64,000 bases of DNA from Neoceratodus forsteri (taxonomy: Eukaryota; Chordata; Ceratodontiformes; Ceratodontidae): NCBI GenBank assembly GCA_016271365.2, contig CM028132.1:1189891001-1189955000 (forward strand), given 5' to 3'. Position numbers and translations under genes: made by a program. Positions 12,060 to 23,758 of this stretch are shown piece after piece. Numbering within the stretch: position 1 is the first letter of the stretch; every line of letters begins with the position of its first letter. The notes beneath the pieces were generated by a model, which did not search any database, was not told the origin of the DNA, and saw nothing but the letters and a program-made list of their open reading frames with translations.

Positions 12060-13260
12060 CTGAAAGGGGACACTTTGTCTTGCTCCACTGTTTGACAGAC
12101 TTGGACCCAGTCAATTCTTAAATTTTGTGCCAATAATTACTTTAATTTCTCAGTGCACACAGCAAAATAAAGTAGTTAAGAAGATATATAACACTCACAG
12201 TGTATTTTCAGAGTCCAAGAATGTCCAGAAAAATCGTTTCAAAGTCTACAGAAAAGTTCAATTAAAACAACAAGCTGTATGGATGGCTGGCTTTCAGCTT
12301 CCTGCAACAAGAGTGACGGCACCACCTTCCTTCGTCACCTGACACGTTTTGCTAATTGCTTTTTCAAAGGCTTTGACTTTAACTACTTTGCTTGCTGTGT
12401 GCACTGCTGTTATATTTGTCTAAACCAGGTACTACTGTTCCTTAGATGCGGTCATGAACCACAAAAACTTGAAATGCTTTTTATACAGATTTTTTGGAAT
12501 AAACCACCGAGATGTGCTGTAAACCGTGGAAAGGAACATTAACAATAAAATAAGTATTGTCTAGTAAATTGTCATGTCTGAAATGTCACATTTATGGAAG
12601 TACATGCTGAAGGGCAGAGTTGCTCTTTAGCAATTCATGAAGAGTTGCTGCAGCTATCAGATCTTCCCAGAGAGGTTTGGTGAGACTGAGGGAGGCTCAG
12701 GATTGCTCAGTGGGGTTTGGGTGCGGTGTAGTACAGGGAAAGAAATAGAGAACTGAGATTGAATACAGGGAGGCGAAGTGTCTTGCTTAATGTCACGCAG
12801 TGAGTAGGTGGCAATATAATATGGTCCATGCCGGACTGTGCAGTGCTGCGCTGCTGGTCATGAGAAACACATATAGGTACAATCCTGGCATATCCACATT
12901 GTGGATAAAGGGTGTACAGCTAAAGGGTGGCTTCAGGGTAGAAGGTTTTTAGGTGTTGCTAGGAGTTGCAGCCTTTACTGACCTTAGAAAGTAATTTCAA
13001 AACTAATCATTACACACAGAATAATCTATGGGTGTACCAGTGTGCGGCAAGTTTATTGTTCACAGCTAAGGTATGTGAAACCACATAAACTTGAGAATGA
13101 TGCTCAAGGGGTTTCTACAAGCATTACACACCAAGGTGGCGTAAACAAAAAAAAAATATATCACTGGTTTTAGTTTGTTGAGTGGCCACAAGCTATACTT
13201 TCTCAAGCATCCAGGAGCTGGGAGCACAAAATGAGAGAATGACCTCAGTTGTATATAAGT

Positions 13261-13492
13261 GTGACATAAAACTCATGTATAACAGAGGAAGTGTCTTAAG
13301 TGTGAAATCAAGGGTAATCAGTCACGCTCATCTATAACAGAGAAAGCCTTTTAAGTGTGTAATCAAGGGTAACATGCCACACTCATGTATTATGGAAACA
13401 GTATTTTAAGGGTGTAGTCGGGTATCTGGTCACAATTACTGTAAGCATAATGTATAATGGAGAAAGTGTTAAGTGCATAATCAGTGTAACTT
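13261..13492 (+). repeat. Minisatellite, about four units of 54-62 bp
   Basis: Four diverged tandem units start near 13261, 13321, 13377 and 13431. Shared core phrases are actcatgtataacagag, ttttaagtgtg and aatcaagggtaa. The array lies 185 bp upstream of the exon at 13677, within the intron. Confidence 0.8.
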
Positions 13493-13676
13493 GTAATTAT
13501 AAAAGTTATAAACCAGTTGAAAGAATTAGAAATACCACAGTACAAACTCTATGGATATCAGGAACTAACTGCTGTCAAAAAAACAAATAAATCAGAAACA
13601 GTGAAAAATACCCCCTTCCATCCCTCTAAACAAAAATAGTCACTTTAATTCATGTTTTCACCTTTGTTCTTTACAG

Positions 13677-13722
13677 GAACTATCTCTTTCGATTACACCT
13701 GGATAATGCATCACTTATACAG
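13677..13722 (+). CDS. SEMA5B: Semaphorin-5 internal exon, 46 bp, SEMA5B-like
   Basis: An acceptor (tttgttctttacag) and a donor (gtatga) bracket 46 bases. The first base completes the Arg codon left open by the exon at 9581-9680, so the joined reading is QLIVGAR followed by NYLFRLHLDNASLIQ, and the exon ends in phase 0. NYLFRL is nearly invariant in class 5 semaphorins and lies in the first blade of the sema beta-propeller. The joining phase, the short exon and the protein match together make this secure as class 5. The next expected exon would begin with a Glu-Trp-containing segment (ATEW or AVEW type); I did not find it downstream in this window. Confidence 0.9.
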
Positions 13723-14297
13723 GTATGATATTTCTCTTTCCAAATCCATTCCAGAATGATGTTGGACTATTTGGCATTAGACAAGTCTAAGTAATCATAT
13801 ATATTGTGGACACTTTTTGAATTTTCTAAGTTGTTTTAATGTTGTATGTGAGCAATAATCTTCATCTAAATCTGCCTGCTTCCCCAGGACACCCATGAAA
13901 AGGAGACAGTCTCATTGGGACTAATCTGGTGTGTGTAAAAATTGTAAATAACTTCTTTTTAAATTGCAGAATGTGCATGTGTAGGAGGCAGGAGAGATGA
14001 AATGTCACTCAAATAGTTGCAAGTCAACTCAGTCAGGTTTGACTGTTTCTAATCTACTGTAGCAGTTCAGTAGAGAGAGAATGCGTCCACAATCATCACA
14101 CAGTACTATCTGGAAATGTTTTGTTATTTTCTATTATAAAAATGGTCGCTGAAATAGAGCTTTGTGGTTAGCTATAAACATTCTATAAGGCTTATGCTAA
14201 TCTGAACTTTATTTTAAGCAAACATACATGTAAAGTCTATTCAAATCTTAAACAGGGTATAATGCTATTTAAAAATACCCCATGTTTATAATAGCAG

Positions 14298-14433
14298 TAA
14301 GGCACTCCCAGGGGTTATGTTAATGTTCAGTTAATCGCCCTCTAGGGGCATGTAGCACTTGGCTATGCCTTGTGCCACATTATACCCCAGAGCGTGATTA
14401 ACAGAACATTAACATAACCCTGGTCTTGCCTTA
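14298..14433. mobile_element. Small fold-back MITE, 136 bp
   Basis: The element is almost a complete palindrome. It begins TAAGGCA and ends TGCCTTA; the arms share ggttatgttaatgttc / gaacattaacataacc and gttaatc / gattaac. The centre (gcacttggctatgccttgtgc) also folds. No gene is present and no clear target duplication was seen. Confidence 0.75.
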
Positions 14434-15884
14434 TTGCTTGAAATGTGTCCTCTCAGCTTGCAGCAGTGTGGCATTGCTAATTGCAGCAATGTGACACCTG
14501 TCCAGGTAAAAAGACCAGAAAGGAAACTTTTAAAGAAGGACTTTAGTCACCAGCAAAAGAAATCATAGTTGCCATCAGCAGAGCTCCATTATACAACACC
14601 CCCTCCCCATTAGAATTTCAAGCCATTCTGCCTTTTTTAATGATTTAAGGGTATCTAAGAAAAAAGTTATCTTTATCCCTTACTTATGTACATCTGATGC
14701 CTATTCCATAGATGACATCATAATGCCCTGCTTGTGACATCATTGCCTGTTGCTGTGGAAATGGATGGGAGTTCACAAGTAGGACATTATGACTTCCACT
14801 CCTGCATACACCTCAGTGTGGATGATCTGTAAGGAACAAGGCTATTGCTTCCTTGTAAATAACTTTAGTGATGAATAAATAAATGGCTTCAAATTCAGGT
14901 TTGGGGGAATGCAGTGCAGCTAAGTTCTGATGCTACCTTTCTTTTATCTATTTATTTATTTTTTTGCTAGTTGCCCTTTTGTAAGGCCAGGTGCAGAGAG
15001 GGACTGGCCCAGTTAAAGCCCTCTTTACAGCGGAGTTAAATGCAGCCATGCTAAGAATGTAGTTCTGCATGTAATAAACAGCTAACATTTCCCATCACTT
15101 AATAAAAAACTCACAGGATCTGGTTATAGTGGAATTCTGTGTATGCCAAGGGTTATTCTTGGCAAATGCAGCTCAGTTTCACCTGAAGAGGGTGTCAGTT
15201 AACCTTTTCATTTGTCCCTGTGGTAGATATGACTAAGGGGAGGTATGAGACCTCGTGCCCTCTAAAAGAAAAAAAAAAACTAATCACTTGCAGATCTCAA
15301 AAATGTCTATGATTTCAATCCGGTTTTCTTGTTCTCCAAGGCTAAAAAAAAGTCTCCTGAGTTTAGTGAAAGGTGAATTCAATTTGTTCAAAGTGACTGT
15401 GGCTTTTACTCAGTTTCAAGGCATCGTTCCAGAATCCAGAGTGGAAATGAAAATATAAACTGAATCCAAGACACGGCCGCTCAGCGTTAAGGCTGCGACA
15501 AGTGGCCCAGTGGCTACATTAACTCAGCTTTCGGTTGGGGCCCACAAATTGTTTCAGCTTTGAGATTTCAGCTGAACCTCTTTGGTTCCCATTACATTTA
15601 TTGGCGTCGTGTTAAAGCAGACCACAGTACTAATGGGTGGATAAGTAGCAATGATTATTGATTACTGTAGCTTACTTGTGAAAGGTGCTGTTGGCATGCA
15701 TCTGCTGGGGATTGTGGTTTGTGGTGTGACAGAGTCTGCAAAACCCACAGAGGCTGTCATGGCCTACTGTGAGCTGCAGCAATAGTGATTATTCATTGTG
15801 GACCTTATGGTGTCTGCCCTCCTGCACTCTTTGCTTTACCTCCGTGTTAGTCACCATATTGTTTCTGGCTCTATTGATTTTATT

Positions 15885-16260
15885 TATGTAGTTTTTGTTA
15901 ACCAGCTAGGTGCACTAGCCATAAAATTACCATTTTCAGGCACAACCTGGAAGAGTACAACAAAGAAAACATGACAGTATTACATTAATTTAAGACAGTT
16001 TGGGAATGGTAGGTCAGGAGACTGTTATGATGACGTTTCAACAGTATACAACAACAAAACCCAGTATACAATGACTTAACATAAGTAAACAAAATATTAC
16101 TGGAGGCAAGTATACCAAGCAGTGCATTGAGACCAGCTAGAGCGGGAGACAACTAGTATAGGGACTGACAATGCAGAACAGGTGTAGCATAATAAATATA
16201 GTAAAGGGGTAGGCGAGGGTAAGCACTCTAAAAACAACAGCAAGTGCAGGTTTATTTAGA
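15885..16260 (-). repeat. Interspersed repeat family A, antisense copy 2
   Basis: After an antisense A-rich tail (ttttatttatgtag) it carries gttaaccagctaggtgcac and attaccattttcaggcac, matching the copies at 8903 and 53213. The rest is A-rich and non-coding. Confidence 0.5.
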
Positions 16261-17811
16261 GGGATTTTCAAATGATATTATAATCCCCCCAACCCCAACC
16301 AACAAGGTATGTATCAGAAAATGTACAAATTAAAAGGAAAAAAAGACACAAAATGTATGGCATTATATTACCCTTTACACTATTTTCTGTCTATGGATGT
16401 ATATTTTTTGTTTTCAATTTTGTTTGAGTTTTCCTTTTCATATGTTACATTTTTTTTTTAAATTCATTGAACTTAGTTTGATCACAAACATACTGGTTGA
16501 CACGCAAAGCTTTATTAGTTGCCTACAGACTAGCGGTCAGGCTGGAGAACTACGCACGCCTGCGTGCAGCCATTCAGGTCACTCTTTCTGTCGCCATCCC
16601 ATCCGTGGTAGGTAGGGTGACAGGCCTTGTTTTACTGATACCGACTTGTGCTCAGTGGCACCCCTGATCATACTGAGCTTGTTAGCGATGACAGTGTGAA
16701 AGTTGTAGTGTCATCAGGAGAAGTCATGCCACTACTGCTGGGAGAGGTGGCCCAGACAGTGGTGCTTGAGCCAGAGGGAGAATTCTGGGTAGACCTGTCA
16801 GCAGGAGGAGTAAGAGTGGGAACAGCAGTAGCTGTCACTTGTTGGATATGTGAATAATCAAATAAATAGTTAAAGCTGACCCGTGGTACTGTTTGAGAAA
16901 GGCTGAGGATTAAAGAATCTCAGGATCTGGCCTTGCGCGATTTGGTGAGACCGTGTCACCAGTTGTACTGAAACATCTTTCTGATGGGACTGATGCTGGA
17001 GGGCATCCCAGAAAATACAAAGCAACTTTAGACAATGCTGGCCAAATGGCTGATCTGTCTTGCAAGAATTTTATTAGATCACTGTTTCTGTTTGTTAGTG
17101 GCCCTGCTGCCTATTGAAGCTCCATTTCGAGTGAAGCAATGGGTAATTTGGGCCAGTTGTTTTCAGTCCAGCTAACTTTGGGTGGTATTTTCTGAGGCAC
17201 TGTTTTTATGGCACATTTACCGCAATTTATGTGAACTGCATGTTTTGTTCTCACGGAGCAGAAATGAGCTCTTTAGTCAGTAGCTTAACTCTGGGTGGCA
17301 GTACCACTTGTTACCTTTTTCTCCTCAGAGTGCACCTACTTCCCTTGTTCTGCTCTGCTAGATAACTCTGCATCATGTACTCTGGTAACAGGTCCAAGCC
17401 ATTATCCAAAATGTTCGACTGTTACCAGCATTCAGTATCGAAAAGTTCCCAAATGTTCTTGGCTGTGTCAGAATCATTGCAGTTCAAGTCTTCTTCCATG
17501 TCACGCTGATGCCTGGCACCAGCGCCATGTGAAGTCAGCAGAGGAACATGACGAGGAGGTTGCATGTACTCATTGCTTTTGGTTTCTTCAAGCTATCTTT
17601 GTTGCTCCACCTTAAATGTACCCAACAGGTTCTATCTGATAAAGTCTATGAGTTCAGAGAGAATTAGTATGTCTGCTGTGTGCCAGCCTTTGATTCTTCA
17701 GTGGTTTTGTGAGCTCTTTAAAAAAAGAGTTGACTATGAGTTTAGCACCTCTGCTTTGAAGGAGATGTGCCACAACCTCACTTGACCAAGGTATCTAGTG
17801 AGGATGAGTGA
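16261..17811. other. No gene recognised
   Basis: There are open frames on the plus strand at 16397-16857 and 17295-17785, but I recognise no domain. The GC content and density of cysteine and histidine codons near 17330-17600 differ from the flanks, so an old transposase exon is possible, on either strand. I cannot support an identity. Confidence 0.35.
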
Positions 17812-18001
17812 CATGTTACATAAAGAATAATGTATGGGCGACCGTACACAGCAAGCCTGTGTTTCCATCAAGGGGTTGAGATAACAGCATATGGACCTTG
17901 AGTGTGAACCTGAGAGCTCCATGCTGTTATCTCAACCCCAAGATGGAAACACAAGGCGAGTTGTATATGGGCACCCATATATTTTTTTTAATAGTATATG
18001 G
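17812..18001. mobile_element. Fold-back MITE, family M, copy A
   Basis: The ends are imperfect inverted repeats of the form actat...aataatgtatgggcgacc / gggtgcccatatat...atagtatatg. The inner arms pair almost perfectly: tgtttccatcaaggggttgagataacagca against tgctgttatctcaaccccaagatggaaaca (parts shown). The family shares its outer ends with copies at 19172 and 30643. Confidence 0.7.
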
Positions 18002-18204
18002 TTTTAGCAAAAATAGTACTGTAGTGGGTTTTTTGCCTCTATGTGGCACCGTGCTAAAGCAGGTCATATTTATTTTTAATAATAATCAGTTGGGCATAAA
18101 TATGCCTTTATTACCTTATTTTATTTCTGCCTTTGTTTTGCTGTATTGTTGATGTTACTGACAGTGCTGAAGAGAACAAGTGGGAGAAAACATAGAAATA
18201 GCAA

Positions 18205-18780
18205 GTCAGCCCATTGGCGCAGCAGTAGCACTACTACCTGTGGCACTGATGACCCGTGTTCAGAAGCAAGCATGATGCATCAGAGGGTTGGCTAGGGTGA
18301 GGTTGGCTGAGCGTCCCAAGGACAGCTCTCCACCTCTGGGTGGGGGGTTGGGGTTATGGTTCCCCAGTATACTAGTGACACCCAGTGGAGACTGGGTGTT
18401 TCAGCAGCCGGGACTGTCTGTCACACATGGAGGCGACGGCAGACATCTGTGGGATAGGTGTGGGAGTGCGCCTGTCCTGCGCTGATGTCATTGCACATCC
18501 ATGCCTCCTGGGGGAAACCAAGCCAGAAAACCCGGGTCTCAGAGCTTTGTGATGCCCCTGGACCACCTCCCAAATGATGCCCCAGGCATAAGCCTTGACT
18601 GGGACCTCTGGTTGATCTTGGTCTCTCCCCCACCCTCCCAGGGGAGCACCACCATAGGGAACAACCTACAGGCCACCCAGTCTGGGCAGACTGGAGGGGT
18701 CTGCTGGGAGGACAGTGCAGGAGCCGATAGGGGATCATCCCCTGTCTGTCGACTTGGTGATAAGCAGAGCTGACAAAAAA
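18205..18780 (+). repeat. SINE-like repeat with tRNA-like head
   Basis: The head reads ttggcgcagcagtagcact (box A-like) and, 30 bases later, gacccgtgttcagaagcaag (box B-like), which is the spacing of a tRNA-derived RNA polymerase III promoter. The GC-rich body to about 18780 resembles in style the blocks at 1377, 4317 and 10279. This copy has the clearest head. Confidence 0.45.
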
Positions 18781-19171
18781 ACAAAGAGCAAGTGCTTGCA
18801 AGTACAGTAGGAGTGCAGTGTGCTGTCATGGTTACATGGAGTGGCGCTGTATGCGAACACAAGGTGCTTGTTTCTGGGTTTGGGAAGAAATAAATGTTAA
18901 AACTTTGGGACATTATTTTTTACGGAAAAAGGTTGTGAATCACCCAATAGGACCATGAACTTATGAATAAATGAGTTAAGAGAGTAAACTTGGTAAATCG
19001 TTGTAATGATTGTAAAGTGAGCAAGTGCCAAAAAGAAAATGAAAGTGGGCAGGCATCAGTCAGTGTGTGTAGGGCACAGCTGCTATATTATAGAATGTGC
19101 ACACAATAACTTTAGAACATGCCCAGCAAGGTTTCTGAGGTGCTTGATTTTAATGCACAATAAGTGCTAAC

Positions 19172-19359
19172 CATATACTATATACAGAACAGTGTATGGG
19201 CAACCATGCACAACAAGGCTGTGTTTTCATTGAGGGGAGAAATGACATAACAGATCTCAAGAGCAAATCTCAGGCAGTCTCTATGATGTCATCTCTCCCC
19301 AAGATGAAAACCTCGGCTGTTGTGTACAGTCACCCATACATTATTTTGCATAGTATATG
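19172..19359. mobile_element. Fold-back MITE, family M, copy B
   Basis: The ends are CATATACTATATACAG...and ...TGCATAGTATATG, with inner agtgtatgggcaaccatgca / agtcacccatacatt. The inner arms pair through ttttcattgaggggagaaatgac and gtcatctctccccaagatgaaaa (parts). It has the same outer plan as copy A but a different inner sequence. Confidence 0.72.
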
Positions 19360-19599
19360 TTTGTTTGAATTTATTTACCTTCTTTTTAACTCTGTCTTGA
19401 ACTGTGTCAGCTAACAGAAAACCGCAAACAACAGGATAAGATTCAAATATTTAATGTGGTTTAAATAATAACTACATGAGCTGGCAACCTTTGTAACAGT
19501 TCATCTTTTAACGAACAGTTTATTTTTGGTGTTTTTTTAGTCTTGCTAATATCTTCATAATGAGGAATCCCACTGGTTCAGCTTTTATCTTGCGGGTCA

Positions 19600-20760
19600 C
19601 ACTCAAGTGGCCAGTGTCAATGGGTTCCAATCAAGCATAATGGATATACGGATAGGCATGTCACAGGGGTCCAGTTTATGGCCCGTGTTGTTCATCATAT
19701 TTCTTGACAGCATGCCGAAGGTGGTAACCGCCTCAGAAATTAAGATGTATGCTGATGACACTGTGATCTTGACATCAGCTAGCAATCCATCTGAGGTTCA
19801 GCAAAAACTCAGACTTCAGAAGTCTCCAGAAGTGGTTAATAAAGAACAAACTGACAATAAATTCAAAAAAGAGGAAAAATATGATGCTTAAGCCAACAAC
19901 TTGAGCACAGGGGTTCACTGTGGGTAGCCAAAGTAGGACTGAAGTCCTAGATAGATCATAAATTGAGCTCTACATAGATCATAAATTGAGCTAGTCTGTG
20001 TTTATAAATATCTTGGCCTGGATTGACCAGGACTTAAACTTTACTGACCATATAACCCAGCTGTGTACTGAAGTCTCCCAAAAATTAAGAGCTCTAAAAA
20101 GACATAAGCACGGTTTAGACTTGGATATGTAGAAAAAAACTATCGGCATTATTCCACAAATCAATTATGTCTGCTTAATATATGGGTTTACTAATAAAAC
20201 AGCCCCTTTGAAGCTTGATAGGGATTATTACAAGGCTGCTAGATTTGTTTTGTGTATTGCTGGCACCCAAGGGAGACTTGCCATTGTCTTTTACTTCAGA
20301 ACTGAAATTGGCCTACTTTGTCAGTAAGAAGAGAGAGAATGTGGTATAATGTTTTGTACATCCATATAAATCATGTAGTCCCTAGTTACCTTTCAAATGT
20401 GTTACTTTATCAAAACACTCAACATGCACTATGGGACATTTTTGGTCAAGGCCTAAAAGTGCCCAGGATGTGTACGCGTTATGGTAAAATGCTGTTTTAA
20501 TATGTGGTGGCATCTTTTTGGAACCATGTTCCATCTTACTTGCGATGAAATTCCACTAAAGGTTCAGTTTGAAACTTCTGTCTGTGAGTGGATACCATCT
20601 ATATGTGATTGCACTCAATGTGCTCCATGGCAACATTTGTCATTGTAGTCTGTTTTACATCATGTATTTTATTGCATTTGAAATGCAGGACAGTCCTGGC
20701 AATAGGCTTATGCCTAGCAGTCCTAGCCTGTTGAAATGCAAAATAAAATTTAAATTCAAG
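19600..20760 (+). pseudogene. Non-LTR retrotransposon RT relic
   Basis: At 19607-19890 the translation carries MSQGSSLWPVLFIIFLDSMP (RT motif B to C spacer) and KMYADDTVILTSAS (the catalytic YADD box). Further down, in other frames, YKYLGLD near 20007-20030 and a long decayed C-terminus reach an A-rich tail at 20735-20760. Upstream RT motifs are absent, so it is a 5'-truncated, frameshifted copy. It is related to the minus-strand copy at 20828-22423 through the YLG/WID thumb region. The clade (L2- or Rex-like) is uncertain. Confidence 0.85.
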
Positions 20761-20827
20761 TATGCAGTGTAGGTAAGCATGAGTAATTTTTTTACCTTCG
20801 TTACAAGCAAACTGTTTAATGCCTTAT

Positions 20828-22423
20828 TCAATCAATATCTTTATTTATCCAGGCGGGCACCATTGAGCAAGCTCATTTACAAGGTGGACCTGCAGTCCTA
20901 CAGTAATAATATAGAAAGACAAGTTACAATAGTACAAACAGTAAAAATAGCTGCTATTATGGTAAAAATGCACATTTACAGGTAATATACATTGAACATA
21001 GAACTACAAAGAGTCGTGGATAATGAACTTGTGCTGGATCCAAGCCCAAAAACTGTGCATTTGTAGTGGGAAATGTTAGGGAGAGGTAGGCATACAGATA
21101 GAAGATATCAAGTGCATAATGTAGGGAGAGGTGGGGAATAGGGGCATGGCGAAGAGGACCCAATTGTTAGAAGCAGAGTGAGAATTGGGAGAGTGGAGGA
21201 CCGTGGAAAGTGACGGGGCGATTTTGCCCCAAAACGCGGAGACATATGGAGGAGAAAAGCTGCCGTTGTACTAAGTGCAAGAGGAGGAATATAGTAGCAG
21301 GAGCATAACTGGGAGGGTCCTGGAGGTTGGGGCAGAGGGAGGTGTTGGATGGACGAGGGACCGAATATGTTTGGGGTGTAAGACAATAATTATCCCCAAA
21401 TGTGGTTACATGTGCTAGAATCAGGCTGCAGCTGTTCAGAGCATCAAAGAATAAGATACTGTATGGGAGTTCGGCAATAAATCCTGTGGATCTGTTGGTG
21501 GGCATGCTAGAGGCAGAGGCACACATTTCAGCTGGGGGGCCGCCGTTTGCGGGCCGCTGTTTGAGGGAGGGAGATTAGTTATTGTCTAGTAAAGCAGTTG
21601 CAAATTTCCGTAATGCCATCATGGTAAAGCCTTTTGAACAAAAGGGTACTTAGTGGGGTTTTCAGCTTAAGTATTTTTTTGGTTTTATTCCATATTGATG
21701 GGAGTGAGTATCCAAAGGCGGCTCTCCCGACTTGTGTGAGTGCCCTGGGTATATTTAGCAGGAGTTGTGAGCAGCTTCTAAGGGAATAATTCCTGGGCAC
21801 AATCGGAGACAGACAGTCAACTATGTATTGAGGGAGTTTGCTACTGATGGCTCTAAGTGTCCAGAGTGCTGCATTAAAGTTGCACCTATAGTGAAGTGAG
21901 GTCCAGCCTGTGGTGGCATATAGTGCACAATGATGAATAGAGAAGGGGAGGTCAGTGATGAGAGCCTATAGCTGTGTGGTGAGAGCGTGATCAATTTTCC
22001 AAGATAGAAGTCACACAGCTACTGTATGAAGTCTCGTGAGTCAATTAAGGACAGGAACGTGGCTTGGACTAGTTGTTTCTTACGCCTGCTGTAAGTCGTC
22101 TTTATCCTGTAAAAAGGCCAAGTCTTAGCCTTAATTTTTCAGCAAGTCTTCCAGGTGGTCAGTGAAGGAGAGTTTACAGTCAATCCAGACCCCAAGATAT
22201 CTGAATTTGAACGATTTGCTAAGCACTCTCCCAGCATCATGGTTATTGGGGGGAGGGAGTCAGTAGCGCTTGTGTAGTTTGCGGGGAAAAATAACATGGC
22301 TTTAGTTTTCTTAGCATTTAATAGCAGTTTTCTATGGATTAATTGGAGCTGCAGGAGGTTGAAATCTTTTTGTAGGTCAGTACAAGCTTCTTTTGGTGTG
22401 AGTATTGGTCCTAGTATGAACAA
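20828..22423 (-). pseudogene. L2-type LINE 3' half, antisense
   Basis: The 3' end on the minus strand is the tttatttatccaggcgggca segment at about 20838-20860, followed inward by caccattgagcaagctcattt; the same 3' UTR recurs at 27835. Coding pieces on the minus strand are LLLNAKKTKAMLF within 22423-22139, then WIDCKLSFTDHLEDLL near 22185-22135, and GRAAFGYSLPSIWNKTKK (the 'AFxYxAPxxWN' terminal motif) at 21800-21579. It ends abruptly at 22423, where a palindrome begins. Confidence 0.85.
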
Positions 22424-22995
22424 ATCCAGAACAATTGGTTTGATACCTTTTATAGGATCAACAAGGATGTTTCAAAAAAAACAAATAGCTTTAGCTTTCA
22501 GACCATCAAGTCCTTCGGAAGCTTAATGATAGTTATTTAGAAAATCCCATGTTATTAACTCATAGAACATGCAGAAAAAAACCGAAATAATTCTCATTGG
22601 TTTGAAACAGGCATTCAGAACAAAATTAAATTAACGTCAGAGAGCTTGAATATCTTAAGTGTGCTCTCAGTTGAACCAAACTGAAAGGTCAAACGTTGCC
22701 CGCTGTTATCTCTGGACAACCTTTGACCTTTCAGTTTGGTTCAGCTGAAAGCACACTTAAGATATTCAAGCTTTCTGATGTCACTCTAATTTTGTTCTGA
22801 ATGCCTGTTGTAAACCAGTGAGACTTATTTCTGTTTTTTTTCTGCATGTTCTAAGTGTTACTAATATGGGATTTTCTAAATAACTGTCATTAAGCTTCCG
22901 AAGAAGGACTTGTTGGTCTGAAAGCTAAAGCTATTTGCTCTTTTTGTAACATCCTTGTTGGTCCAATAAAAGCTATCAGGCCAATTGTTCTGGAT
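22424..22995. mobile_element. 572-bp palindromic element with hammerhead-like motif in each arm
   Basis: Positions 22424-22695 pair with 22722-22995 at high identity around a short centre (gcccgctgttatctctgg). The ends are ATCCAGAACAATTGG and CCAATTGTTCTGGAT. Each arm carries ccaacaaggatgt, agctttagctttcagacc and aagcttccgaag. Read on the plus strand at about 22894-22937 the right arm gives CCGAAGA, a short stem (GGAC/GTCT), GAAA and a possible AGCT-AA-AGCT stem, which resembles a hammerhead ribozyme core. Such motifs are known from Penelope-like terminal repeats, so this may be a fold-back pair of Penelope terminal repeats and not a classical DNA MITE. It abuts the LINE relic ending at 22423. 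Confidence 0.78.
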
Positions 22996-23148
22996 TTTTA
23001 CCTTCTTTAATAAATCCATTACGTGACATATAGCCATTGTATACACTTTCATTCTACAAACAGTTCAGGATAATGCTTGACAATATGATGACTTGGTGTT
23101 ATTAACAAGCTCCCAAGACACCAAAGTCATAAACTCCCAATTAAAAGC

Positions 23149-23375
23149 CAAATCTTCCCTGTATCAGTCTTCACCATTCATTACTGGTGGGTTTAGCTGG
23201 AGGCGCTAGAACCCTAAGGGAAGCTTATAGCTTTAAGCTTTTTCAGCTTCCTAAGGAGGAGGGGCCAATATCTGGAATGGTGCCACCCTTGAGGCCAGTG
23301 TATTGTGTGACACTCGCAGGTTGGCCAGTAACCGATGCCGGTCCCTCCACCACCTCAGTTCTTCTTTTCCCGCCA
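23149..23375 (+). repeat. DIRS left inverted terminal repeat
   Basis: It starts aatcttccctgtatcagtc and contains caccattcattactggtggg, ttcagcttcctaaggagga, attgtgtg and ccaccacctcag. Each phrase recurs in reverse complement at 28935-29164. The same outermost segment recurs, complemented, in the left half of the internal complementary region. Confidence 0.85.
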
Positions 23376-23587
23376 TAGAGGTGCGTCACCCTGTGGGTGC
23401 TGAACCACCATTTTGGTACTGCGTAATATCGGAATGTGTGCTGAAGTTCTGCTGCCACTGCCACTACTCAACACCATAGAGCTTCAGAACTGTTAAAAAC
23501 ATTCTTTTATTTCTTTTTTCTGTTTTACTTATTTCTACAGCACCGAGTCTGTTCTTTAGTTATATTTTTATTTTGTTCGTGAAAGTA

Positions 23588-23758
23588 TGTCCAGTTCAGG
23601 GCCTAGTTTGAAATCTAAGGAGGGGCATGTCCCTATGCATCGATGCCTCTGTGGCAAGTTGATGACCATGATGGACCACCATAGTCGCTGTTTTACCTGC
23701 CTGGGTCCACAACACAACATGGACAACTGTGATGCCTGCTTCTTCATGGACCGCTGAG
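23588..23758 (+). pseudogene. DIRS gag N-terminal zinc-knuckle-like region
   Basis: An ATG at 23588 opens a 56-codon frame that ends in TGA at 23756-23758. It contains RCLCGKL, then a gap, then HHSRCFTCLGPQHNMDNCDAC. The spacing C-x-C...H-x3-C-x2-C-L-G-x2-H-x4-C-x2-C is the conserved N-terminal motif of vertebrate DIRS gag proteins as I know them. A stop follows it and the frame then changes repeatedly through 24650, where acidic and Ser/Gly-rich low-complexity protein is encoded, also usual for this gag. It is a relic. Confidence 0.7.

Larger units (their letters stand above)
9681..13676 (+). other. Intron between the two SEMA5 exons
   Basis: The donor gtgaggagaa at 9681 and the acceptor tttgttctttacag ending at 13676 bound a 3996-bp intron of phase 2. 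It contains a (CCCA)n run, a SINE-like block, a hAT MITE, a possible antisense CORE-SINE motif near 12755-12800 (ggaggcgaagtgtcttgcttaatgtcacgcag-like; quoted in part) and a minisatellite. I see no additional exon inside it. Confidence 0.75.
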
